From assembly GCA_036346225.1 (NCBI GenBank), contig JARFIW010000885.1:124001-188000 (forward strand): a stretch of DNA of 64,000 bases. Reading direction: 5' to 3'. Position numbers and translations under genes: made by a program. The DNA comes from Platerodrilus igneus (taxonomy: Eukaryota; Arthropoda; Insecta; Coleoptera; Lycidae). Positions 10,181-21,042 of the stretch are shown here, piece by piece. A model generated the notes under the pieces. It was given only the letters and a program-made list of their open reading frames with translations, had not been told where the DNA came from and searched no databases. Position 1 is the first letter of the stretch. Every line of letters starts with the position of its first letter.

Positions 10181-11289
10181 CCAAACCTATTAAATGATAA
10201 TTTGTTTATTCGTGAATGCAATCAGAAAATGTACGATGTAGAAATTGCACACAACAAGGTACATCGACCAAAGCATTCTGTAATGGTCGAATTGAATCGG
10301 AATTTGACCCAAAAAATTAAAATTATTCACTTACAAGAAACGTCTATATGCCAAACTCTTATGCAATTTAACCTACTTAAAATAGAGCAAGCAAATATTT
10401 TTCAAAAGGTTTAAACAAAGATATACTTGCGTTCCTTGTTAAAATTGTTGATTAAATTTTCCTGTCGTTCCATTTTTAAAAGCATTTTACCAATAAACTC
10501 ATTGAAAGCCATATCATGTCTTTCTATGTCGTATTTTTCTATTTAAATGCATTTAAAAATCATATCATACTTGTTGGTATCGTATTTTTCTATTTAAGTT
10601 TATCGTACCGGTATATACTTTATTAAAACTAACTGGTATTATACTTCCAATTTGAGTTGCTCGTATTTTATTACAATTTTACTTTAGACGTCGTTCGTTA
10701 TAATGTATAACTTTAAAATATATTGTTCTTGACAAACATCTTAAACTAACGTGAACTTGACTTTATTCATTGCAAAAAGATCGTTCGTAATTGACCGACA
10801 TAAAGACAATTGATCACTCATCCTCGGTTTAATTATTTCCGATTTATACAATAAAATCCTTTACGTCATTAACTCTGGCAAGGTCTATAATTTTCTCGTT
10901 GATCTGATTTATACAGGCTGATGCAATTGCGTTGAAAATGTTGTTAATTAAAGCATCATGTTATCTAAATAGCCGTCAGTTTTAATTTATTAAGTCTTAA
11001 GAACAGTCCCATCTGTCTTTTTGTTTTTTTCCTTCGGATCTTATGCTGTTCCTTCAGGATTTTTAAATTTAGTTCTCTTCTAAGTTCCTTTTGTTCTACA
11101 TTCTTTTCCTTTTCGTTTAACTGGTTTTTCTTACTGTTAGTCTTCATACTAACTTTGTTTAATTTTCGATCCTCTTCCTGTGGTATGTGGAACTTGTTAC
11201 GTTAAGATCCTGCAAGCAATTTTTTTGCATAAATTTTAAATTTAAACTACTGTTATTTAAAACGCTCTAAAAATGTGTAAACGACGTCA
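10181..11289. other. AT-rich spacer between duplication copies
   Basis: No gene is recognised. The 60-codon Lys- and Glu-rich minus frame at 10965-11147 is of low complexity and is probably chance. Confidence 0.5.
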
Positions 11290-11306
11290 CAGCCGGGCTA
11301 AAGCAA

Positions 11307-11945
11307 GTGACGCGACTAAATATCAGCCATGATGATCTTCTATCAAGGATTCTCGTCACCATACACAAGACAACCTTCAACGGGCTGCTAGACACAAAAG
11401 CATCGTCACGTATGATCAGAAAATATCTAATACTCACTGTCTCACGGGTAAAACCCTACCTTACCTTTGCAAACCCAGAAGAAGCAGAAACAGAAATGAC
11501 TATTAAAGGAAAGTTCCGCACGCTAGTCACCCTCGGACACGTGACGGACCATGAAACCTATTCGGTTGTAACCAACCTGTCGGAGAATGTCAACCTGAGG
11601 TAATCCCTGCTTCGACACCAGAAAGTAATAATAAATTACGAACGAGTCTCCATACACTTCTGAGCACACAACCGGAAAACGTACCACTGGAACCAGGGGG
11701 TTGCGCCCGTCAACACTAACAAACCTCCCACGCCGATTGAACTCGCCAGTTTGCAGCCAAATACTTGTCCGAATTTAACACCCTTCGGAAACAATTCCAA
11801 CCAATCATCAATGGGCTAACACAACCAACTACCTGTCAGCAGCAGCGAAAACCGCCTATTACCACTGGACACCAACCCATGTAGAACACAAGCCTATTAC
11901 ACAGCTCTTGTCGATCCTCCCAAACGTATGCGAGCTGCACAACAA
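11307..11945 (+). pseudogene. Gypsy-type protease and pol remnant (copy B)
   Basis: The 98-codon frame includes LLDTKASSRMIRK, in which the catalytic DTG is changed to DTK. The rest follows copy A closely and reads through the point where copy A is frameshifted (HETYSVVTNLSENVNL). It stops at about 11603. Later frames up to 11945 (YYHWTPTHVEHKP, LPNVCELHNKK) are conserved with copy A. The loss of the active-site glycine and the frameshifts make it inactive. Confidence 0.65.
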
Positions 11946-11957
11946 GAAAGTATTGCC

Positions 11958-12254
11958 CCTACATTTAATTTTCCAATGCTCCACCCGAAGGTACTGCATT
12001 GGCTAGTAAGCTAGTTTTTTTTACCTGAAAAATTTTGATTGTGACGAATCCTTGCTGATACAAGCAAGGTAGGGATCTTTAGCGTGCGTGATAACACACA
12101 CAGGGAACCAACATTTTACCTCTCATCCGAACGAGGGCGTATTTTTGTGAAAAATTATCGCCTAAAATTTTTCAAGCGGGTCGTGTCGGGATTTGAACCC
12201 GGGACTATGGGCATAGTAGTCACGTGCATACCAACTACACCACGAAGCCGCCAA
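11958..12254 (-). mobile_element. tRNA-derived SINE, copy 3 (same insertion as copy 2)
   Basis: Full-length SINE in minus orientation, with box A TGGTGTAGTTGG and box B GGTTCAAATCC. The flanking target duplication GAAAGTATTGCC / AAAAGTAATGCC (11946-11957 and 12255-12266) is the diverged version of that around copy 2. Confidence 0.85.
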
Positions 12255-12266
12255 AAAAGTAATGCC

Positions 12267-12641
12267 ATGGGACAGATCTCCCAAAAGGTACCCTTTCATC
12301 CGCATCTATCCCGTCCGGGAAAACTCCACCTCCCAGCAGTAAGCAACCACGGAGAAACTCAACACAACTGCACCAAGCAAATGCAAGAACGCGAACGCTG
12401 TTACAAGCCCAGATATGCCGACAACGAGGACCCCGCTCTATTCTCATGCGGTAATATGGTTACGATCCCAAATTACCCGTTATCCACAAGTCGGTGTGAA
12501 TCAAAATGGAACAGACCTCATTCAATTCAAAGAAGAGCCGGACCTAACATGGAAGATATTAAGATCTATGCCAAAGACGTACGCTCAGCACCCACTAAAG
12601 CTCCACCACCACGCATCAACCTAGCTGCACAACATTCTTAA
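12267..12641 (+). pseudogene. Gypsy-type integrase C-terminal remnant (copy B)
   Basis: Conserved with 6875-7246, including QERERCYKPRYADNEDP and GNMVTIPNYPLST. It ends at a TAA just before a run of eight G. The frame runs open back into the SINE by chance, so the long ORF from 12084 is a fusion artefact. The catalytic integrase core is missing. Confidence 0.45.
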
Positions 12642-13742
12642 GGGGGGGGATGTTACTATATCAAAGTACACGTGCTGAAAATAGAACAAATTTCGAAGGA
12701 CATCGGAAAAACCCGACATAAAACCAGCTACGCTAAACCCTGCGTTCCTATTGGTTAGCGACCTAAAAACTCTTTCTTCATACCAAACATAGGGAGGAAA
12801 GACTACAAAAGAAAATGGGTGGTAAACAATAAGCGACTCAAGGAACTACAGACCCATATCACTGTTAAACACCATGGAAAAGACTTTCGAAAGACTGCTG
12901 TTGCACCACTTAAAAACACATCCACTTCAAAGACAAGATCAATTTGGATTTAGAGAAGGACTTTTAACAAATCAAGTCATCAAAGTCGTAAACATCATCG
13001 CCGAAAACTCCAACAACGCCAGAGTACCCATCAACATAAAGAATGTGCTCGATAAGGTGTGGCAACTAGAACTAGAACAAAATCATCAGGCAAGACCTGA
13101 AGATGGACATACTTCACAACTATTGCAAGACGCTAGCCGGCAACACCTACCAAAAATTGGATGAATCAGATCTACCCTCCATTAGAAAAGTTGCACCACT
13201 GGACGGAAACCTACAGCAATTGAAGAAAAGACCACGAAGGGTCCTAGATGACTAAATCTAGAATGAGAATACACCGCTAAGGTAGACTTAGCAAAGATAC
13301 ACGCCGAAAATCTTAAATTTAGCTGAAGGGCTAGACCCATGAAATCGCAAAATATTACATAGAAAGAAATCTCATACAAGCAGTAAATACTCTAGGATTC
13401 AGGCAGCTATGGAAAAATTGGCGCTGAGTACGTCAGGATCAACAGCAATGCTGTCCTATAGCCTGTGATCTTCTACAATACTTGTGGCGGTGCCTTATAA
13501 CACGCTGACGCCGACATCTACCGCATTTTTGACATCTTCATCCACAACTTAGCCAGCAGTGCTCAAATCACAGCCTGCTGACGCCGATGCCTCCACGAGT
13601 GGTGCGCCGCATACGCTACACTCAAACGCCTATAGTAAGCCACGACGTTTTCCAAAAAACCAGCCGTTCCATGGAGTTTGACGTAAATAATAGTTAGTAA
13701 AAAAACATCCAGAACTGTGCTTAGACATTTAGGTGCCGCCCA
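12642..13742 (+). mobile_element. Polypurine tract and 3' LTR of the gypsy-type element (copy B)
   Basis: The polypurine tract (12642-12650) is followed by TGTTACTATATC. The LTR ends near AGGTGCCGCCCA at 13742, giving TG...CA ends. A deleted Jockey-like LINE lies inside. Confidence 0.5.
12834..13260 (+). pseudogene. Jockey-like LINE remnant (copy B), internally deleted
   Basis: Reads NYRPISLLNTMEKTFERLL and then a better-preserved GFREGLLTNQVIKVVN than copy A. After the D-x-VW element it jumps straight to a segment that in copy A lies about 640 bp further on (HQARPEDGHTSQLLQDASRQ). The palm catalytic box is therefore lost. Confidence 0.65.
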
Positions 13743-14340
13743 CAACCACCGGCACCAAGTCATGACATACTAATGGCTTTGAACAAAAGGTGTAGCACTT
13801 TCAGAACTTTTTTCGAACTAAGGCTGTTACACTTTATCGCGTAAGCTCCCAAATATAGGGTTACTGATTTAGAGTTAGGGACTTTTTTAGAATTCAGCGT
13901 GGAAAATCCCCGCTGAATACTGTAATTTTCGTTAACACCGTGAAAATCCTGGATTATTAGCATTCACACGGATTTTGACGTCATTCGCATATCTTTGCCA
14001 TTGTAAGCGCTGACCTAATACTTTGTATGTGAGAAGAAGTTTGATTTCCTGTGAACGCAAGTGGAAGTCCGTCAATCTCGGTTGGAGGGATACGAAACAC
14101 CGGCTAGCTCAGAAATCCGTAGGGAACAATTACCGTACCGCCTGCCGGGTAGTGCCGTCGTGAGAGTCTATTTCCGTTTCCACCCTTCTCCTCTATCCTT
14201 ATCGAATCGTCTAGCGAGGCACCACCAACAGTAGCATCGATCCACGTCAGGGCAACAGCCGAAAACCGCCCCTGAGAAGGACGTCAACGCCCATTTAAAC
14301 GTTGGATTAAGTGTTTTATAACATTATTTATTTGTCCGGG
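13743..14340. other. Non-coding stretch shared with copy A
   Basis: Homologous to 8961-9560. No convincing coding region is present. Confidence 0.6.
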
Positions 14341-14353
14341 GGTTTATTGAGAG

Positions 14354-14656
14354 AGGCGTCGCCGTGGATCAATGTAGTAAGCGTAAGACTACGGATTCCA
14401 AGGTCCTGGGTTCAAATCCCGACACGGCCGACTGCTTGAAAAATGACAGGCCAGCATTTTTCACAAAAATTACGCCCTCGTTCGGATGAGAGGTTAAATG
14501 GAGGTCCCGTATGTGAGTGTTGTCACGCACGTTAAAGATCCCTACCTTGCCTGGAACGGCAAGGGTTCGGCAAAATTCTAAAATTCCAGGCAACAAATAA
14601 CTCGCCTCCTGGCCAATGTAGTATTTTCTGGTGGAGCATTGGAAATATAAATGCAC
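14354..14656 (+). mobile_element. tRNA-derived SINE, copy 4, with clear target-site duplication
   Basis: Complete SINE in plus orientation: degraded box A, box B GGTTCAAATCC, body and tail. It is flanked by GGTTTATTGAGAG (14341-14353) and GGTTTATTGGGAG (14657-14669). Copy A at the matching place (about 9571-9590) reads GGGGGGATTATTGGGAGGG with no SINE, which is the empty site. Confidence 0.9.
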
Positions 14657-14730
14657 GGTTTATTGGGAGGGTTGATCGTAATGGGGCATTTATATGAAGC
14701 TAGTAATAAAACAAAGACCTATATTTTTAT

Positions 14731-14736
14731 TTTATT
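14731..14736 (-). terminator. Candidate poly(A) signal of the minus-strand LRR gene
   Basis: AATAAA on the minus strand about 145 bp after the stop codon, in an A/T-rich run. Confidence 0.35.
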
Positions 14737-14877
14737 TTTGGGGTAGTGAGGATTGAGTGGACGGGTGTGAGAGGGGAGAGGGACAGACAGTTACTAAAGG
14801 AGGATGAATCGCAGAGTGATCAGTAACAACATCCCAATCACAACGTTGTGCTCATCAAGCCGATACTGTATTTCTAG

Positions 14878-17800
14878 CTATGTTAAAGTTGCCGCACCTA
14901 TTGAGTTCTCTTCCAATTTAACAGTCTGAAGAGACTTCAAATCTTTAAATATGGCGATGTTGATCTCGCCAAGTTGATTGGAACTGATATCGAGGTATTT
15001 CAGCTTTTGAAGACTTTTGAAACAATTTTGTTCTGAATAAGCAATTTCACTTTGACTCAAATTTAATGCTGATGCACTCTCCAAAGGATTTCTTTCCATG
15101 GTGACTAAACTGTTGTTCGAATTGGATATTTGGGCAAGTTTGCAATTTCCAACTCTGTCAAAATTGTTGGTCGTTGGACTCGAAACGTCAAACGTTTCTG
15201 AGGGTTGGAAGATTCCACACGACAAAGATTTAATACTGTTTGATCCTAGATCTAGGTATTCCAAACTGTTTAAGTCAGTGAATAAGTCAACTCTAAGATC
15301 TGTTATTTTGTTATCATTCAGCGATAAGGTTGTTAAAAGTCTAAGCCCTTCGAATGCGCGCCGCTCTATACACGCAATTCTGTTTCGTCCTAATTCCAGC
15401 GTGCGCAGACTCACAAGCGGCGCAAACTGTCCATTCACTAAAACGTTCAACTGTGTGTTTCGGATTGAAAGTTGTATTAAACTCACAAGACCAGTGAAAC
15501 AGTGTGCCGAAAGCCTTGTGAAGGAGTTATATCCAATATCTAACGAAATTAAGTCTGGCAGGTCTACAAGAGCGCCATTTTGTATGTCTACAATTCGGTT
15601 ATTGTCAATAAACAAGTGTTTAAGTAAAGAAATGCCTCTAAACGTCCCTCTTTCCAAAACTGTTAAATTATTTGAATCAAGATTAAGTGAGTTTAACGTT
15701 AGGCCTGTGAACGAACCTGGATCAATACAATCAAGATCATTATACAGGAAGCTTAAAGCGTTCACGCTTTTTAAACTCTCAAAAACACCTCTTCTTACGC
15801 GTTTAATCATGTTTACAAAAATATTAAGGTTGTTCAAAGAACCTTGATCTTCAAAAACGCCTCTTGGCAAATCCTTGATTTTATTAACGCTTAGCGACAG
15901 CGTGCTCAAGGATTTCAAGCCTTTGAAAGCATCCTGATTTACAACCTCAATCTGATTGCTCTCCATGCTCAAGGACTTTAAAGATGTAAGTCTTTTAAAC
16001 ACGTTCCCTCCAAGAACTTTGATGTTATTTTTGTCTAACATAAGCGTCTCGAGCTTGGTTAAACTTGCAAAAACTCCAGGACAACAATTCTCCATTTTGT
16101 TTCCAGAGAGAACAATGAGTTTGAGACCTTCGTTTCTCGCAAATATACCATTTGGCAAAGTTTTAATTCTGTTATGCGCCATTTTGATTTGTTCAATATT
16201 CTTTAAATTCACAAAGACGTTTGTATCTAACCGACTTAGGGTATTTTGTGAAACGTCCAGGTACTGGAGGTCTTCGTTTTTGGATAGCAAGGTGACGGGG
16301 ATATCTCGAAGTTTGTTGTACGAAACGTCCAAGTACTTCAAGCGCTGAAGGTTAACAAACGTTTCAGCATCTAGCGTCTCAAGCAAGTTTTGATGTAAGT
16401 CGAGATGTTCAATAAGTTTCAGCTGATCAAAGATGTGTGGTGCTATATGAGACAGCAAATTTTTGTACAAATAAAGTTTCTGTAATTTACTTAACCCTTT
16501 AAAAATATTTTTTTCTAAGGTCTTAAGCTTGTTGTTATCCAAAGATAAGGAACTCAACATCGGCAAGTTTTCGAAAACGTCTTGTGGGAGATCTCCTATG
16601 TCATTATCAGACAACCCAAGTTGTGTAAGCCCAAAATTATCTTTAAACAAATTTTTGTTCAGCTTTTCCAAACGATTTTCGTACAATTCCAGGTCTGCAA
16701 GTGACGTAAGACCATCCAATATTCCATTGGGGAGTTCCAGCCCTCTACTTCCATGTATAGATAATTTTGACAGATTGGAGCTTTTAAATATTTCTGGATC
16801 GATTGTACCACTTATGTTGTTGTATCCAAGTACAACCTCCTCCAACTCGGGGACTAATCGAAAAAGACCTGCCGGTATGTCGCCTACGCTGCTTGACGTA
16901 ACTTTGAAGATTTCAAGATGTTCGAGTTTTCCAAACAGTTTGGGATTCAGATAAGCAACTTTGCTGTCTTCAATTTCGAGTTCTAGGACTTCTTGGAGCG
17001 TTACCTGGTTTGCTGCAGTACACTCACGTAGGGCACTTTCTAACACTTGTAATGAGTTACATCCTTTACAGACTAATATGTTTGAAGATGTAGCTTCGCA
17101 GGATGCTCTTTCTTCGACCTGGCCGCTTTTCCTCATCTAAAAGAAAAATTAAGCTAGTTATACATTAAAGGTTTGTTTTTATTAGTAAGATGATTGTGTG
17201 AACGCCAGCTACTACGAAAACGATCCCTTTGTATCGTGTAGCGCGCCACAAACCGCTCAGATATCCATCCGGGTTCATCGTGCTTACTTGTTTAAAATTT
17301 ATTGCTTATTATGAAAAATACACATTAATTAATCAATTTCAATATCAACGTGTGAGCTTTAATCATATAATCCCTAAAAAAATTTACAATAAGCATTAAG
17401 TAATCAAATTTCAGATAATATGCAATATTAAATTACTTAAAACGCGTATCAAACTCAAATATTTCATATTTAATTAAGGGATCCATGTGGTTGGTTATCC
17501 ATTGGACGCGTCTCCAGGTGGCGAATAGGAGAAATCCCAGAATATATGGCCAAGGAATTGACTATCTACTCTGGAAAGAATCGTGATAAGCTTCTCTCTT
17601 TCAGTGACCCAGTGGCCTGAGTGGTATAAGACCCTCAACATGGTGAAGAGTTGTAGCTTCGTGGCTAATGGGCCTGCACTGAGGTAAACAAAGCCGGTGA
17701 GGCAATTCTGCAACACCGACACACCGTGCCTTTCCTGCCATCGTGGCCATGTTTCACGGGCAAGGTGGTGTGGGGTTAAACGTCCTGGCCGAGAGCAGAC

Positions 17801-18785
17801 AACCTTGTTAAAAATTCTTAAATTCCGTGGTGTAGGACCGAGCACATGGGATGCATGACTAAATAGTTGACCAGTCCCAATCGGTCCAAAACTTGGGGAA
17901 CAGGGCGGCACCCCATGCCAACAGGGGGCACCTGGCATGGTGGCCATTTACATCCCCCATACTCGTGGGAACAATCATGAATGATATTGGTACCATAAGT
18001 AAAAATGAACCTGAAGAGGTGAAACCAGCAATGGGGGATCCCTCAGGTAACCAAATTTTTCCATGGAGATGGAACAGACCCGAGAAGCAAGTCCGCTTGC
18101 AAGACCGGTGTTTGATACACCAGACATGAAAAAAACTATAAGAAATTACTCAAGATGTGCTTTTTAAGGTTCTCGGTTGAAGATACAGTGTTCAAATAAT
18201 AGCTTAATGATTTAATATCTTGTTATAAGCACATAATTTGGAAAATTATTTAGACGTGAAAATGCGCGTGTACACCCACACATACGCGCGCACGCATGCA
18301 CGCACGCACGCGCGCACACACACACAATATGATATGCACATTCTCAGTTGATTAACTATAAAAAATCAGCGCTCACAATCGAAGAAGACTTGATAAGGGT
18401 AGCATTTCATTATTAAACGATTGTTTAAAGAAAGAAACGGATATTCTGTGCATCTTTATAATAAATCTAAGTACTTGCAAAAGGCTAGAAAAATGACAAG
18501 CAAAATAGGCAAAACAATTTCAGCAGTTTGTGGGTATTACGCATTTGTAGATATTTAGTAATACGAGCACGCAAGCATGCGTATATGCACTACACACGTT
18601 TTTCTGCCTGTAGATCATTTGCTATAGTTTTGGCTATTTTAAAAAATTTGTTGAATATAGCTGGTGGTCCACAGCTTAGTCTAATTATAGTTACCGTAGA
18701 AAATCACAAATTAATGAATAAACAACCAACAACACTGTACCTGAATAATAATCAGCAATAAAACCATCAAGCGCACCTTTGCCAT
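14878..18785 (-). CDS. Secreted leucine-rich-repeat protein (two-exon model)
   Basis: The main exon is 14878-17136 (752 codons). It holds an N-terminal cysteine cap-like region (C-x11-C-x2-C and a later C, first ~40 residues), then some 25 LRRs of about 24 residues of the extracellular type (consensus L-x2-L-x-L-x2-N-x-I-x2-L-x3-x-F). It has no transmembrane segment or C-terminal cap. As it stands it lacks a signal peptide. The ATG at 17134-17136 is directly preceded by a splice acceptor (AATTTTTCTTTTAG). Upstream, 18741-18785 encodes MAKVRLMVLLLIIIQ followed by a donor (CAG then GTACAG), phase 0 and in frame. Splicing it over a 1,604-bp intron would restore a hydrophobic leader. Known relatives include chaoptin/connectin-like and other secreted insect LRR proteins, so an adhesion or ligand-binding role is possible. 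The main exon is certain; the leader exon is inferred. Confidence 0.8.
17460..18130 (+). repeat. Candidate interspersed repeat in the LRR intron, possibly a LINE 5' region
   Basis: A GC-richer, complex block lies within the predicted intron. A 50-residue frame from ATG 17977 (MNDIGTISKNEPEEVKPAMG and onward) follows a leader-like region. The composition and layout (long leader, short ORF start, abrupt ends) resemble the 5' end of a LINE, but no domain is visible. The 150-codon antisense frame 17495-17947 is probably chance. Confidence 0.3.
18255..18328. repeat. (CA)/(CG) purine-pyrimidine microsatellite
   Basis: Alternating purine/pyrimidine run of mixed CA, CG and TG units. Confidence 0.9.
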
Positions 18786-18821
18786 TGTACTGAAAACATT
18801 CCAAAAATATTCAGAAACCAT

Positions 18822-18834
18822 GCAATATATACCA
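18822..18834 (-). promoter_or_regulatory. TATA-like element upstream of the leader exon
   Basis: On the minus strand GGTATATATTGC lies about 40 bp upstream of the predicted start ATG at 18785. A TTTTCAG just before the ATG could instead be an acceptor for a 5' untranslated exon, so promoter status is uncertain. Confidence 0.3.
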
Positions 18835-18839
18835 ACTGT

Positions 18840-19400
18840 GCTTTAAAATGTGAAGCAAGTTTGAAATCGTTTAACAAGTTTAAATATAAACTTACTGATA
18901 TAATGACCTGTAAGTGACCTCACAATATCAATTTGACGTTTCTTACTGTTTCTCTTCTTTACGGTAAACATGATTTATTAAATGTAAATCATTCTTTGTA
19001 GTTAAAGTCTAACATATAATCACAATTACAGGGTCATTAAAAAGAGTGTTTGATTTTACTTAAAATTTTTTAAAGAAAATCAGCGCCATTACTTATGCAT
19101 AGATTTTATAAATTTACTGCAAATTAAGGTTTGCTTCTTTGGTCAAGAATTTATAAAATAAAATTTCTAGGAATTATAATTTGAAAACAATAGATTAAAA
19201 GCTGGAGAATTGATAAGATTTCACCAAAACGACATTTTAATTGGATATAAACATGTTTACAACATGTTTTTAGAAATATAGAAAATAATTCCTTGATTAT
19301 ATATAGATTTCTTGCTATTTCAGACGTTAAACAATGACCGTGATTTAAAAATACAAAACGTTTGGAAAATTTTTAAGATTTAAGTGGTTAGAAAGAATAA
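18840..19400. other. AT-rich intergenic sequence
   Basis: No gene, RNA or repeat unit is recognised. Confidence 0.5.
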
Positions 19401-19404
19401 AAAG

Positions 19405-21042
19405 TCTAGGTCTAAGGCTGAGTCTGCGTCTGAGTCTGAGTCTAAGTCTACGTCTAAGTCTACGTCTACGTCTACGTCTAAGTCTAAGTCTAAGTCTGAG
19501 TCTGAGTCTGAGTCTGAGTCTGAGTCTGAGTCTGAGTCTGAGTCTGAGTCTGAGTCTGAGTCTGAGTCTGAGTCTGAGTCTGAGTCTGAGTCTGAGTCTG
19601 AGTCTGAGTCTGAGTCTGAGTCTGAGTCTGAGTCTGAGTCTGAGTCTGAGTCTGAATCTGAGTCTGAGTCTGAGTCTGAGTCTGAGTCTGAGTCTGAGTC
19701 TGAGTCTGAGTCTGAGTCTGAGTCTGAGTCTGAGTCTGAGTCTGAGTCTGAGTCTGAGTCTGAGTCTGAGTCTGAGTCTGAGTCTGAGTCTGAGTCTGAG
19801 TCTGAGTCTGAGCCTGAGCCTGAGCCTGAGCCTGAGTCTGAGTCTGCGTCTGAGTCTGAGTCTGAGTCTGATTCTCAGTCTCAGTCTCAGTCTCAGTCTA
19901 AGTCTAAGCCTATGCCTAAGTCTAAGTCTAAGTCTAAGTCTAAGTCTAAGTCTAAGTCTAAGTCTAAGTCTAAGTCTAAGTCTAAGTCTAAGTCTAAGTC
20001 TAAGTCTAAGTCTAAGTCTAAGTTTAAGTCCAAGTCCAAGTCCAAGTCCAAGTCCAAGTCCAAGTCCAAGTCCAAGTCCAAGTCCAAGTCCAAGTCCAAG
20101 TCCAAGTCCAAGTCCAAGTCCAAGTCCAAGTCCAAGTCCAAGTCCAAGTCCAAGTCCAAGTCCAAGTCCAAGTCCAAGTCCAAGTCCAAGTCCAAGTCCA
20201 AGTCCAAGTCCAAGTCCAAGTCCAAGTCCAAGTCCAAGTCCAAGTCCAAGTCCAAGTCCAAGTCCAAGTCCAAGTCCAAGTCCAAGTCCAAGTCCAAGTC
20301 CAAGTCCAAGTCCAAGTCCAAGTCCAAGTCCAAGTCCAAGTCCAAGTCCAAGTCCAAGTCCAAGTCCAAGTCCAAGTCCAAGTCCAAGTCCAAGTCCAAG
20401 TCCAAGTCCAAGTCCAAGTCCAAGTCCAAGTCCAAGTCAAGTCCAAGTCCAAGTCCAAGTCCAAGTCCAAGTCCAAGTCCAAGTCCAAGTCCAAGTCCAA
20501 GTCCAAGTCCAAGTCCAAGTCCAAGTCCAAGTCCAAGTCCAAGTCCAAGTCCAAGTCCAAGTCCAAGTCCAAGTCCAAGTCCAAGTCCAAGTCCAAGTCC
20601 AAGTCCAAGTCCAAGTCCAAGTCCAAGTCCAAGTCCAAGTCCAAGTCCAAGTCCAAGTCCAAGTCCAAGTCCAAGTCCAAGTCCAAGTCCAAGTCCAAGT
20701 CCAAGTCCAAGTCCCAAGTCCAAGTCCAAGTCCAAGTCCAAGTCCAAGTCCAAGTCCAAGTCCAAGTCCAAGTCCAAGTCCAAGTCAAGTCCAAGTCCAA
20801 GTCCAAGTCCAAGTCCAAGTCCAAGTCAAGTCCAAGTCCAAGTCAAGTCCAAGTCCAAGTCCAAGTCCAAGTCCAAGTCCAAGTCCAAGTCCAAGTCCAA
20901 GTCCAAGTCTAAGTCTAAGTCTAAGTCTAAGTCTAAGTCTAAGTCTAAGTCTAAGTCTAAGTCTAAGTCTAAGTCTAAGTCTAAGTCTAAGTCTAAGTCT
21001 AAGTCTAAGTCTAAGTCTAAGTCTAAGTCTAAGTCTACTAAG
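19405..21042. repeat. Hexanucleotide satellite array (TCTGAG / TCTAAG / TCCAAG)
   Basis: About 1.64 kb (roughly 270 units) of hexamer repeats in homogeneous blocks: TCTGAG to about 19810, short CCTGAG and TCTCAG blocks, TCTAAG to about 20022, TCCAAG from about 20029 to 20906, then TCTAAG again. Loss or gain of one base shifts register near 20437, 20713 and 20785. A hexamer array is open in every frame that lacks a stop, so the 553-codon Ser-Lys/Ser-Glu/Ser-Pro frame and the Asp-Leu antisense frame are expected by-products. The long frame has no ATG at its start. It is annotated as a repeat, not a gene. Confidence 0.9.

Larger units (their letters stand above)
11290..15735. repeat. Segmental duplication, copy B
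   Basis: Second copy of 5330-10180 in direct orientation. Compared with A it has a small extra piece near 11323-11370, lacks the LTR-like insert in the SINE, lacks about 640 bp of the LINE, and has gained a SINE at 14354-14656. Its right end is the intact LRR gene, so the duplicated segment reached only into the 3' part of that gene. Confidence 0.85.

Noticed and set aside
10965..11147. Lys/Glu-rich 60-codon minus frame
   Set aside because: Low-complexity composition in AT-rich DNA; no context or homologue visible.
12084..12641. 185-codon frame apparently fusing a new protein to the integrase tail
   Set aside because: The first half is the antisense of a SINE; the fusion is created by the insertion.
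15098..16954. Plus-strand frames of 130-249 codons opposite the LRR gene
   Set aside because: Antisense shadows of a highly periodic LRR coding sequence.
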